Shown here: positions 39,201 to 49,309 of the stretch, piece after piece
Layout of the letters: each line of letters starts with the position of its first letter
Position numbering within the stretch: position 1 is the first letter of the stretch
Assembly (NCBI RefSeq): GCF_016802725.1
Contig: NC_052664.1
Location: forward strand, 18,682,405 to 18,746,404
Source of the DNA: Solenopsis invicta
Lineage: Eukaryota > Arthropoda > Insecta > Hymenoptera > Formicidae
DNA: 64,000 bases
Reading direction: 5' to 3'
Position numbers and translations under genes: made by a program
The notes under the pieces: model-generated
What the model was told of the DNA's origin: nothing
What the model saw: the letters and a program-made list of their open reading frames with translations, nothing else
Database searches by the model: none

Positions 39201-41880
39201 GAGAATGTGGTTCATGGAGAATGAAGTTCTCATTAAAAGACTATTTAGAGAACAATTTCTGTTTGAAGATGATTATTAGGAACTCGTATTAAACTAGAAT
39301 TGATTTCGTAACCAATTTAGTAATTATTTCGTAACTTTTTCTTTAATCTTCTTTCTTTAATCAAAGCCGAAACCACATTAAAAGTAAACCATATTAAAAG
39401 TTTGTAATACTGAAGCCGTAATTGGATAGCTTAAGTTATTTTTTTTACGGCTTTCTCTTTGCTTCTTTTTTCAATTCTTAATCTATTAGTTTAAATATTT
39501 CTTCAAGGATTAAACCAAAAAAAAATTATAAGCTATGAAATATAAATATTTATTGTCACATAGAAACTAGCAATTGAAAGATAAAATTTATTTAACTCGT
39601 TAAGCGCCACACCGGTTTTACGTGCCGTTCCGTTCAGACCACAGTTAGCCGTCAAGCGCCCTGATTAAAAAAAAAACGGATAGAAAACGATAGAAAGTTC
39701 AAGAAATCTGATTCAAAACGATAGAATTCTATCGTTTTAAATCAGGTTTCTTAAATTTTCTATCATTTTTTATGGGTTTTTTTTATCGGGTCTGGCTTTT
39801 CCGATCCATACGGACCGGCAACGTCTGAACGAAAAGTCTAGCGCCGGTTCCTAAGGACCAGCGTGGCGCTTAACGTGTTAAAGAAACTGTTCAGACAGTT
39901 CCAAAATAGACCTACCTTGGTAGACCAAGAAATTCGATTTTTAAAAATATGATTTGAAAAGTATAAATTAAAAAAAAAAAATATTTCTTATGGTTAAAAT
40001 TCAGGAAAATGGAATATCATAAACCGTTAAAGAGGTCAATATATAGATAAAAAAAATGAGAAACGTAATACGCACCGAAATATATAAGAAAAATTTATGT
40101 AAATAATTCTGTTTTTTTAATGTGAAAATTCCAAAATATCAGATTTACTAAACTGTCCATGTACCTAGTTTAGCATTGCGTAACAAATCGTTCTGATCAG
40201 TAAAAAAAAAATTACAGTATTCTATTTGTGCGTATTCTATTTTGTTTCAAAATAAAGCAATTGATTAAAGTCAACACACGGACGTACACAAATGCTACTA
40301 TTGTCGATCGAAAAGGTTTGCGAAAAACTATTAATTACTTTATTATTTTTTTATTACCAAAATTCTTTTTTTTCTTCTCTTGCCAGTTTTTAAACTTAAA
40401 TATTTAATTCTTTTAAAAGATAAAAAATAATAAAATTAAAAATTAAAAACAACTTTTTTAATGCATTTTGCATAGTTGTAAAATAAATAGCTAAATAGTA
40501 AAATGTAGCTTCAACTATCAATAATAAATGAAAAAATGTTCAAATGCTGCACTGCAAGTTAATAGCTTGGAACAGCTCAGGATTTTTTCGTATTTCATGA
40601 AAAATTAATTATATCAGTGAAAAAAAATCAGTTTTTAAACGTGCATTTTAAAAAGCAAAAATTGGAGCTTAAAATTAAAGCTGTGTTTAATTTTATCTCT
40701 ACAGCCTTTATTCCTTTTAAATTACATAAAATTAATAATTAGAATCTCTCAATATTTTTGTAATAATTTTTTGTTATAATTTTACTTTAAAATGCTACAG
40801 CTTGATGAAATATTATTAAACAAAATTTAAAATAAAAATATTTTTAATTTTCCAAGATTTAAAATGCTTTTTGAAAAGAAGGTACGATGATTCTTCGCAA
40901 TTTTATCTCTTGAAAATTTAATAAACTTTGAATTTCTTAGAAAAAGTTCTTTTACTATACTATCACTTAGAAACTCAGAGCGTTTTGAAATTTTGAAATA
41001 TTAGTAAATAAAATTTGTAAATATTAATAAATGAATTTTATTTACTAACATCGTGAAATTTTATATTGTTTTAATATTTTATTTTAATAATAGCACATGT
41101 TCAAAGATAAAACTTGATATTTTCAATAATTATATGTACATATAAAAACCGTGAATTTATTTAAAAATTATAAAGTGACAAACTTTTGAACGTTAGTATA
41201 ATTCTTATATTAATTCAGCAATTTTTCACCATTTTTTACTCTACAATAATAAAAAAAAGTATGTGTATTATAGTCCTTAATTTACATTTTATACAATAAT
41301 TTTGTTAATAATCAATATTTTTTATTAAAAACTTAACATTTACATTCATCCATATGTTGTTCAATCGATTTTAAACTCAAAATTATAAAATATTTATTAT
41401 TTAAAGTTATTTATAAAAATTGTAATAATACTGCCTAATAATATATGTGAATCGAAGAAAAATAGGGATGTGGCCTTTTACTACCATAGATTTAAAAAAT
41501 TGATTTTATTTAAAAAAAATTAAAATAAAAAGAAAATATAAGAATAAATGCAAATATCTATGTACGCGTACATAATATATATCTTCCGTCTGTAAACTGC
41601 AGTAATATTAAAAATCTACACTACAGATAATATAAACTATATAGAGCAGTAAAACTGCAATCAATCAAATAACTACTTCAAGAAAGAAGCCATATTAGAC
41701 CTGTATAAGCATCAGCACGCTTATTAAGAGAATCCTATTATGAATAGCGACCGCGTTACAGAATAAATTAATTTTTATAAAATTAATTAGTTTAATAGAT
41801 CACAAAATCCTTTTGTAGAATACAAGTATGCACTAAAAAAATTTGGATAGGATAGATTTTATGAGAAAATCGAAACAAAG
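39201..41880. other. AT-rich intergenic region with one piggyBac-type MITE
   Basis: Apart from the TTAA-flanked element at 39592-39881 I see no gene, RNA or repeat here. Confidence 0.6.
39592..39881. mobile_element. piggyBac-type MITE flanked by TTAA
   Basis: The element begins TTAACTCGTTAAGCGCCAC and ends GTGGCGCTTAACGTGTTAA, with the TTAA target site at both ends as expected for piggyBac insertions. Further inverted blocks lie inside, and the centre is a nearly perfect palindrome (AACGATAGAATTCTATCGTT). It is 290 bp with no transposase, so non-autonomous. Confidence 0.75.
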
Positions 41881-42351
41881 AAAATAATAAACCTGAGAAT
41901 GACCATGATTTAATTTTTTGCTGATATCAGGTGATACGATTTTTGAGATGCCATCTCTACAACGTGGACATACACTACGATGCCAATGTTACAGGTTAGA
42001 CCTTGAAAAACGTTACCAGCGACTATTGGCACACCTGGCGAAGAGAGCGCCGAGCGCGTGTATGTATGTAATTCAAATTTTTCCTAATGACTTTCGCGCG
42101 ACTGACTGATTCGTCGCACTGTACCGATGATTAATTTAGGCAAACGCAATGAGGACGAGGCGCGAATACCGAATTGCAGGGACGAATAAATAGTAGATAC
42201 GTGTACAAATTGACTCACCGTTTGCCGCTGGTCACTCCGTCCAGCTCCGTCTCGGCCGCACTTCTCTAACATCCGAGATCCAAGATCCTTCTCACGACGA
42301 TTCTCCTCTTGATTTACACTTGGCACGAACGCGCGACACTTCGCTTTCAAC

Positions 42352-42686
42352 CATTGAACTATACTCATACTGGAATGGGCACTGCCATATTACGTCCGTA
42401 AGCGAGAAACGTAATAGAAATAGCATGAGAGGCCACTTATCTTTCTCTAAGCGTTCTCTGCGCATGCGTCAGCATTCACCTTGCATTCCTACTCAAAAGT
42501 TAACTTTCTTCCTCGTTTCCACATTGATATTTATCCTCGTTTCTCGTGTGCCGATACTGCAAAAACTTTCTAATTTTCTGACTGTTATACCGACAAATTA
42601 AGAGAGGTGGCCCTTCAAAATGGCTCTCTCTCGTCACGTTTTCTGGAATCGGCTAGTGCCCATTCCAGTATGAGTATAGTTCAATG
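42352..42686. mobile_element. 335-bp element with 32-bp perfect terminal inverted repeats
   Basis: Both ends carry CATTGAACTATACTCATACT followed by GGAATGGGCACT, in opposite orientation and identical over 32 bp. The flanking 8-mers, read on the minus strand, are ATTAAAAG and GTTGAAAG, which agree at 6 of 8 positions. The uninterrupted duplicate copy near 43660 has only a single GTTGAAAAGCG there. Terminal repeats of about 31 bp starting CA with an 8-bp duplication would suit a P- or hAT-like non-autonomous element. No transposase is encoded. Confidence 0.6.
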
Positions 42687-42947
42687 CTTTTAATCTTTCA
42701 ACACTCCTGGCACTCACGCCTGTCAAAAACTCGAGATACGAGGCAATGAAGAAGACGCGAAACACGATTGAAACGCGACACGACTTCGCGCCATGCAGCG
42801 TATCTCACGGTTGGTATGTACGAACACCCGATACTCTCACTTCACTTTCGACACTCTCGAAACATTCACCAACACTCGCTCGCATCGAAAATTCGAACGG
42901 GACGACGAAGAGTTGAAACGCGCCATGACGCGTTGCGACGTCGCGTT

Positions 42948-43076
42948 CCAAGCAGAACAACAAGTCAAAATGACATCAAAATGAATCGTAATTGATTGAA
43001 AAATGACTTTTAATGATCATTTTGCAGTCACTTTGACATCATTTTGACATCGTGATGACTCCCTGTTCTGCTTGGG
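42948..43076. mobile_element. MITE with CCAAGCAGAACA termini
   Basis: The left end CCAAGCAGAACAACAAGTCA is paired with the right end TGACTCCCTGTTCTGCTTGG. Internal ATGACATCA/TGTCATTTT-type segments are repeated in both orientations. It sits at the centre of the large inverted duplication. Confidence 0.6.
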
Positions 43077-43219
43077 GCCGTCCTGCCTGACCTTCCGACC
43101 GCTGCCGTACTGCGTAGTGCGTGGTACTGCGTAGCGGCGCGAGCCGCGTCTACGCCGCAGCGCTGCTACGCAGTAGAGCAGCGGCTAGTCGGTCGGTCGG
43201 TCAGGCAGGACGGCGCGAT
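43077..43219. mobile_element. GC-rich palindromic element with GCCGTCCTGCCTGACC termini
   Basis: The left end GCCGTCCTGCCTGACC and right end GGTCAGGCAGGACGGC are perfect inverted complements. Inner arms TACTGCGTAG/CTACGCAGTA also pair. It abuts the MITE on its left without spacing, so one probably inserted beside or into the other. Confidence 0.6.
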
Positions 43220-44090
43220 GTCGCTACGCGTCGCGGCACATTTCAACTCGCATCTTCGTCGTCCCCTACGAGTTTTTGACGCAAGCGAATATTTCGAGAG
43301 TGTCGTGGAGTGTCGAATGTGAAGTGAAGTGTCGGGCGTTCTTGCCAACATCCGTCGTGTCGGATACGATGCATAGTGCGAAGTCGTGTCGCGTTCAATC
43401 GTGTTTCGTGTATCTTCTCCGTTGTCTCCATACCTCGAGTTTCAGACGCGTGTGAGTACCAGTAGCGAAAACGAAAGATCGCACGTTTGTGCAAAGTGTG
43501 AATCAAGACGAATCGTCCAGAATCGTAGTGAGGATCTTGGATCCTCCATGATCTTCAGACTGTAACGGTCAGTCGATCGGGACATCGCGTCGCGCGTTTA
43601 ATCGCATCTCTCCGTTGCCTTCTATCCCGTATCTCGAGTTTTCGACGGGCGTGAGTACTAGTTGAAAAGCGAAGTGTCGCGCGTTCGTGCAAAGTGTGAA
43701 TCAAGAGGAGGAGGATTGTCGTAAGGAGGATCTTGGATCTCTTATGTTCAAGAAGTGCGGCCGAGATGGAACGAACGATTCGCCAGCGGCAAACGATGAG
43801 TCAATTTGTACTTGTATCTACTATTTTTTCATTTCTACAATTCGGTATTCGCACCTCGTCCTCATTGCGTTTGCGTAAATTATCGTCGGTACAGTACGAC
43901 GAATCAGTCAGTCTCGCGAAAACGGTTAGAACAAAAACGATTTGAAGCTCGTATACGTGCTTCTTTCGCCAAGTATGTCAATAGTCGCAAGTAACATGCT
44001 TTCCGAGATCTAAATATTGGCATCGTAGTTCACGTTGTAGAAATGGAATTTTGAAAAATCGTATCAGCGAAATCATGGTCATGGCTACTG

Positions 44091-45338
44091 ACTGACAAGA
44101 ATTGCGTATTACAAATTTTTCTTGAAGTATTGAACAATTTTCTAATAGTTTAAAGTTGGTTCTATTGTAGTGGAATAAACCCTTATTGGTTTAAATTTAA
44201 ATTATTAAGAAAAAAAAATATTAAAAACATCTATGACTAATGTTGGTCTTTTCTCAATTTTCATTGTGTTAAACATTTCACACGGTCTTGTATTTATGTT
44301 AATTATTGAAAACAAATTTAACGTATGGTTACCATAATTATAGCAGTCACTTTTATACATGTAATAAAAATAAAAAAAAAAGATTTAAAAAATCAAACAT
44401 TCAGAAATACATAAGACAAATGAAAAGAAAATATAAAAATAATTTTAAGATAACATCGATTCAGTAACTCTAGATTACTTCCCAAGATTCTACATTTGTG
44501 TGACAAAATGTAATACACAGACTCAAATAAAAGAACGCAGTTACCTTTTAAAGTGCAGTAGGCATACATAGATTCAATCGTATTAAAATCAGAAAAACAT
44601 GTTTATATATGCTATATATTTTTGAGGTATGATTTCCAGGTAATAACTGTATTTAAAAAATATTTAATATTTCATTAAAAAATTTTTTACAATATCGTGT
44701 TATAATAAATTCATTAAATGGGATAAAATAAATTCTAATATCATTAAAATATATTAAATTGTAATATCAACAATTTTAAATAAAAAAATAGTTTGTTCTT
44801 AGTATATATCACACATCATGGCCTATATAGCAAGTATTACTTATTCTTTTTCAGTAAATATAAATGTCTTTACATTCCACATTTTAGACCAGATATTGCA
44901 AATAAAGATCCATTTACATCTATCGCAATGTTTTAATCGTAAGCGATGATCGTAAAAAACCGTCGTAAACATTGCTCGTCTACAAAATCGTGTGTACTTG
45001 TTCGAACGTTTGTCCGTTACTAAAATATTTTTATATATGATTGCAATTATTAGACTTTGTGTTACGAGTTATTAGATCTTTGATTCCACTTTTATACTTT
45101 TAAAAGCTTTTACTTTAATTCATCGAGGAATGGTAATTCCTCTCCCTCAGTTTTGAATATTTCGAAGCCGGTATCAATAAAACTAAGAAGTTATAAAATG
45201 CGATCGTTGTATGTATCGTTTTGCATTACGGAGAGCAATAAATTAATTGCTATAAATGCTCCAGTATGATCATCGTAAAGAGCTTACGATAAATATTACG
45301 AGAGATGGATGGACTTTTAATTACATTATTACAGATCA
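44091..45338. other. AT-rich region, right part probably MFSD12-like 3'UTR
   Basis: No gene is recognised. The part nearest the minus-strand stop codon at 45339-45341 is likely the 3'UTR of the transporter gene, but a poly(A) site could not be chosen with confidence. Confidence 0.45.
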
Positions 45339-48113
45339 TCAATGTACACTAGATTGAGATTCATTTGCAGTGGAGTTTGCATCAATCGCATTTGGAGTTT
45401 CTATGAAACCTTCATCATCATCGTTGCGAAACGTTTCAAATACTGAAACAATTATTCAAATTTATATAGTGAAAGATATACGATTGTTATTATCACAACA
45501 TATACTAAAACAAATACATTTTAAACGTACCCGTAGTACGAGAAAACGGTTTGATGTATAAAATCATTAGTAAAGCAATTGCCGCAGAAATGCCGCAGAC
45601 ATATGTAAGAATGTCTCTGTAGTAATAATTAGCATAACCAGACGAAAAATGCCTAAAAAGAGCAAATACAGTTAAAGCTGTGCTTCTTTCAGCTTGTAAC
45701 TTTTTAAGTAATAAGAATTTCAATTAAAGTTTTATATATATCAAATAATATTCTTACTAACTTTACTAAATACTGAATCAGCATAACCACCAGACCGTTA
45801 CTAAGTTTATCTGTAAAGCTCATTATTCCGTAGGCGAAGGCACCGCTCTCAGTATTTTTTCCTATTAGATCGGAAGTAACACCAAGACTAGTCACTAACA
45901 TTATTGCACCAGCGGAACCTGAAATATTGCGAATTGAATTAGCAAAGTATTTTTACAGGTTTTTAAAATTTATAAGCTTTTACATTTGCATTTTATATCT
46001 AATTAAAAATTGAATCACATTATTTACCTAATAGTATAGATACAACGTAGATCTGATATTTAATATATAAATCGCCGGTGCCGAATTGTATCCATATACA
46101 GGCGCATATCGCAAGTAAAGCACCGATGGAATACGCTACCTTTCGTCCCCATTTTGTATTGAGTCTCTCTATGATTAAAGATGTCAAAAAACTACTTAGA
46201 TACATTGTCAATGGTATATAAGCCAGAGATGTCGCAGGCATATTCAACGACTCGTGTAAGTAAAGAGGCATATAAATTTGGCATAAATTAATGAATAGTC
46301 GTGTAAGCATATAGACGCATGCTACTTGATACAATCTGATATCTCTCAATAATACTGATGCTGTCCTGGGGTTTCTATGCAAAAAACTACCTAAAAGAAT
46401 ATCAAATCTATTGTTACACATATATGTACTTATACATAATATTAAGATAATTGTACTCTATTACCATTAGCATTGCCATTAGCGCTTTCCTTAACAACAA
46501 CATGAAATATAATAGATGCTATTAATCCAGTTGCGACTCCAATTAGAACAACTTTCTGAAATTTGTGAATGTCACCAGGTCCAATCTGAGAGTCATATTC
46601 ATCGCTCGTTACATGTAGGACACCCCACATAATACAATAAACGAGAACATTAGAAAAGACAGTAAACGTAAACCTATTTAATATTACAACAGGATTAGAG
46701 ATTATGTTTATACATATTATCTTCATTAAATAAATGTTGTATACACGCTACTTTTCCTCAATAACTTCCACTATTACCTTATAGCTATAAGTTCAGTTCT
46801 CTCGTGTTCAGCAGGTGTAAGCTCCGGGACTAGAGCCAAATGCGATATTTGTACCGCCGCCCAACCAAATTGAAAGATTACCACAAAAGCAGCGTAATAA
46901 ACTAACTGTGCGTATTGATGCGCACTTTCACAGCCTAAACATTGCGAGAATATAAATGGGAATCCTAATAGTACACAAATAGTGCCTGCAAAAAAATTAT
47001 TGCAGTGTCATAAAATAAATTCAGATTTGTCAAAAGCAAATTTTGTAAAACATTTGCTACAATTTTGTCAATGGAATATTAGCAAAGCTATAATAAAATC
47101 TACTAACAAAATACAATAGCAGATTCACTTTGGAATATTGCGGTAATTTGGCATAAACTGAGTCTGCATTAAATTTGTCATCTTCTAGAGTTTGCTGGCA
47201 TAAACTGGCAGCAAATTACCAATAGAATTTTAGCATTAATTCTAATTACGATATATCTGGTTTAAGTAGCCTTCTTAAATAAAAAAATCTGTTGCTTATG
47301 TATACAAGGTGCTCAGCAACAAATGAGAGAAAATTTAAGAAAGATTCTGAGTGATAAGATGAAAAATAAGAATAACAAAATTGTGATTGTTTCATTTGTT
47401 TACTTATAAAAATTTAAATTCACATAAAACTTAGATTATATGAATATCTATAATTAAAAACAAAGCCTTAATCACAATTTTGTTATTCTTGATTTTGGTC
47501 TTATTTTATTATTTAGAATCCTCTTAATTTTTCTCCCACCTGTTTTTAAAAATTTTGTAAACCAAATAGACATGTCATTTAATTACAAAATGCAATTCAA
47601 TTTCTTCTAATAATCTTTTGTCAGATTATGTGGACAAGTTCTGCTGGCAAAACATGAGCTTAAAGTAGATACAGTCGATGCCATAACATTCCGCTTGCAC
47701 TTGTTAGCGAACTGCTAGCATACTGCCAATATTTTACTGGTTAAATGAGGTAACAGCAAGACTGACCATGATAAAGACAATAAAAAAAAAAGATAAAGAA
47801 TAGTACCTAACAAGTGCCAAGTCTTCCTTCTGCCGTATCTGCACAACCAAAAATCGTCATTTCTGTCAGACTGAAAACCAACAAATGGAGTAACCAGGGC
47901 ATCTGCTAGTTGACCGATGAGCAGCACAACGCCAGCCAAAGTGGGATCAAAACCAAGGACCAGGTGAAAAAAAACCAGTAAATATGTGAACCACATGGAA
48001 GCGCAAATGTCATTGAGTACATGGCCTGTGCCGTACGCTAGTCTCAGATGCAGAGGCAATTTCCGTATTATCTCCGCGTAGTCATCCGTCGAACTGCTCG
48101 TGCCAGGTTCCAT
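45339..48113 (-). CDS. MFSD12: MFSD12-like major facilitator transporter
   Basis: Complete 7-exon model: 47807-48113, 46778-46985, 46465-46673, 46028-46390, 45762-45918, 45531-45652 and 45339-45442. Every intron is GT-AG and all phases agree, giving 489 residues. It belongs to the glycoside-pentoside-hexuronide-like branch of the major facilitator superfamily. The loop after the second and third membrane segments carries the signature SDRNDDFWLCRYGRRKTW (about 82-99). Many hydrophobic segments follow, consistent with 12 membrane spans. Family landmarks are SHLALVPELTPAEHERTEL and SDLIGKNTESGAFAYGIMSF. Vertebrate MFSD12 is a lysosome/melanosome protein needed for cysteine import; the same role here is inference. 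The C-terminal 30 or so residues are acidic and Asn/Ser-rich. The donor of exon 5 is GTTAGT, chosen because only it keeps the frame into exon 6. Confidence 0.92.
47308..47543. mobile_element. Inverted-repeat element in MFSD12-like intron 1
   Basis: AAGAATAACAAAATTGTGATT at 47366-47387 is matched by AATCACAATTTTGTTATTCTT at about 47470-47491. The imperfect arms extend outward about 80 bp on each side to AGGTG/CACCT. There is no coding content. Confidence 0.5.
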
Positions 48114-49309
48114 TGTGACAGATCGAACATAAACAGCTGGCTTCTCTCGCGAGATGCGATTTACGTTTCTCTTTTTCTCCGGAATTCTTCGCTGAGGGAA
48201 AAGTCCGGCATCAGACTCCTGTCAATGACACGTTAATCACTATAAAGGATCGCTGCGGCGTCATCAATAATCAAACATACCGTGCATAAATACCAAAAAA
48301 ACGATGAAGAACGCCACGATGAGACGTCGTCACGGCGTTTCCCTTTCCGATGTAACGTGAACGAAAATCACCTTGTTTATCAAAGTCAAAGGTGTTCGAG
48401 ATAGAGGTGGCATCGGTCCTAACCTATCAAGTCTCTCCCAAGCATCATGTTGTGATTGTACCACTCTATACCAACCAGTGACCTCATTTTACATTGACGA
48501 GCAGTTATATGACTCATTCTCACGTACTTACACGTGATATGTGCCTTTTGTCATTGGTGATCACTGATGGCTGCTGCGGACGGGTGATAATGTAATCAAA
48601 AGATCGCGTTTCGCTTGCCGGCTCCCGGGCTCCAATTCTTCACCGACTTTATAAAGTTTCACGGTAATTATTTAGAACACCCTATCTTACCTCCACTTTT
48701 GCTGAAATTAAGCTCATTCAACGCATTTTTGCATAAAATGAAAGAATTTGACAGAAAAAAGTGTCGCTCTGTCCCGTGAATCGAAATATTAAACGTTAAA
48801 TTTGACATTTATACAGGTTAGAAAATCTGTCATATCGACGAAATCCAGCCATCCAGCGACAAGAGTATGCCCTATGCCCACGTACGCATGCAAAAAATGC
48901 ACGAATTTGAAACACGAGTGTAAATAAAATATTCTCTGTTTTAAAAACACAAAAATTTGGTGTTCTTAAAACAGAGAATTTGTGCTTTTAAAGCAAAGAA
49001 TAGTTTGTTATTTCATTATTTTTATTTATTGTTATTTAACACACATATTAATTCGTTTATCATTGAAATCACCAAGCGATGCATTACAGGTGCATACGTG
49101 TTTTAATCTTGCTTCATGGGACAGAGCGATGCTTATTTCTACCAAATTCTTTCATTTCGCACAAAAACGCGTCAAACGAACTTAATTTCATCGAAATTGG
49201 AGATGAGGAGAAATGTTCTAAATAAATAGTGATGTAATTACTGTCAGATTATGCCAAATTTGGATTGACAAGTTTATTAATTTATATTTATTTTATTTTA
49301 AGGTGCAAT
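48114..49309. promoter_or_regulatory. Divergent intergenic region between MFSD12-like and ewg-like genes
   Basis: The two flanking genes point away from each other. The 48.1-48.7 kb part is moderately GC-rich and probably holds the MFSD12-like promoter. A 16-bp hairpin (ATTCTCTGTTTTAA ... TTAAAACAGAGAAT, 48931-48979) lies in the middle. Upstream non-coding exon(s) of the ewg-like gene may lie here, because its first recognised coding exon follows a candidate splice acceptor at 49301-49302. Confidence 0.4.

Larger units (their letters stand above)
41900..44090. repeat. GC-rich 2.2-kb inverted duplication
   Basis: The left arm, read on the minus strand from about 42910 down to 41930, matches the right arm, read on the plus strand from about 43226 to 44085. 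Shared stretches include GAAGTGTCGCGCGTTCGTGC, AGAAGTGCGGCCGAGA, CGGTATTCGC and CGTATCTCGAGTTTT. The right arm also has an internal tandem duplication of about 185 bp (units near 43430 and 43615). Two short inverted-repeat elements sit at the centre (42948-43219), and a 335-bp element interrupts the left arm (42352-42686). Short open frames occur on both arms (42214-42368 minus; 43733-43945 plus) but match no family I know. It may be a segmental inverted duplication of a promoter-like sequence or a foldback transposon. Confidence 0.65.

Noticed and set aside
42084..42368. Candidate first exon MSIVQWLKAKCRAF with a GTGAGT donor, possibly the 5' exon of the SDCCAG8-like gene
   Set aside because: The SDCCAG8-like gene already has an in-phase start at 38744. 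The ATG of this frame lies in a transposon terminal repeat, and the rest is a duplicated, non-conserved arm of the inverted duplication.
45505..45723. Reading MFSD12-like exon 6 upstream to the ATG at 45723
   Set aside because: The family sequence and splice phase place the exon start at 45652 after a TTTTTAG acceptor; the upstream residues are intron.
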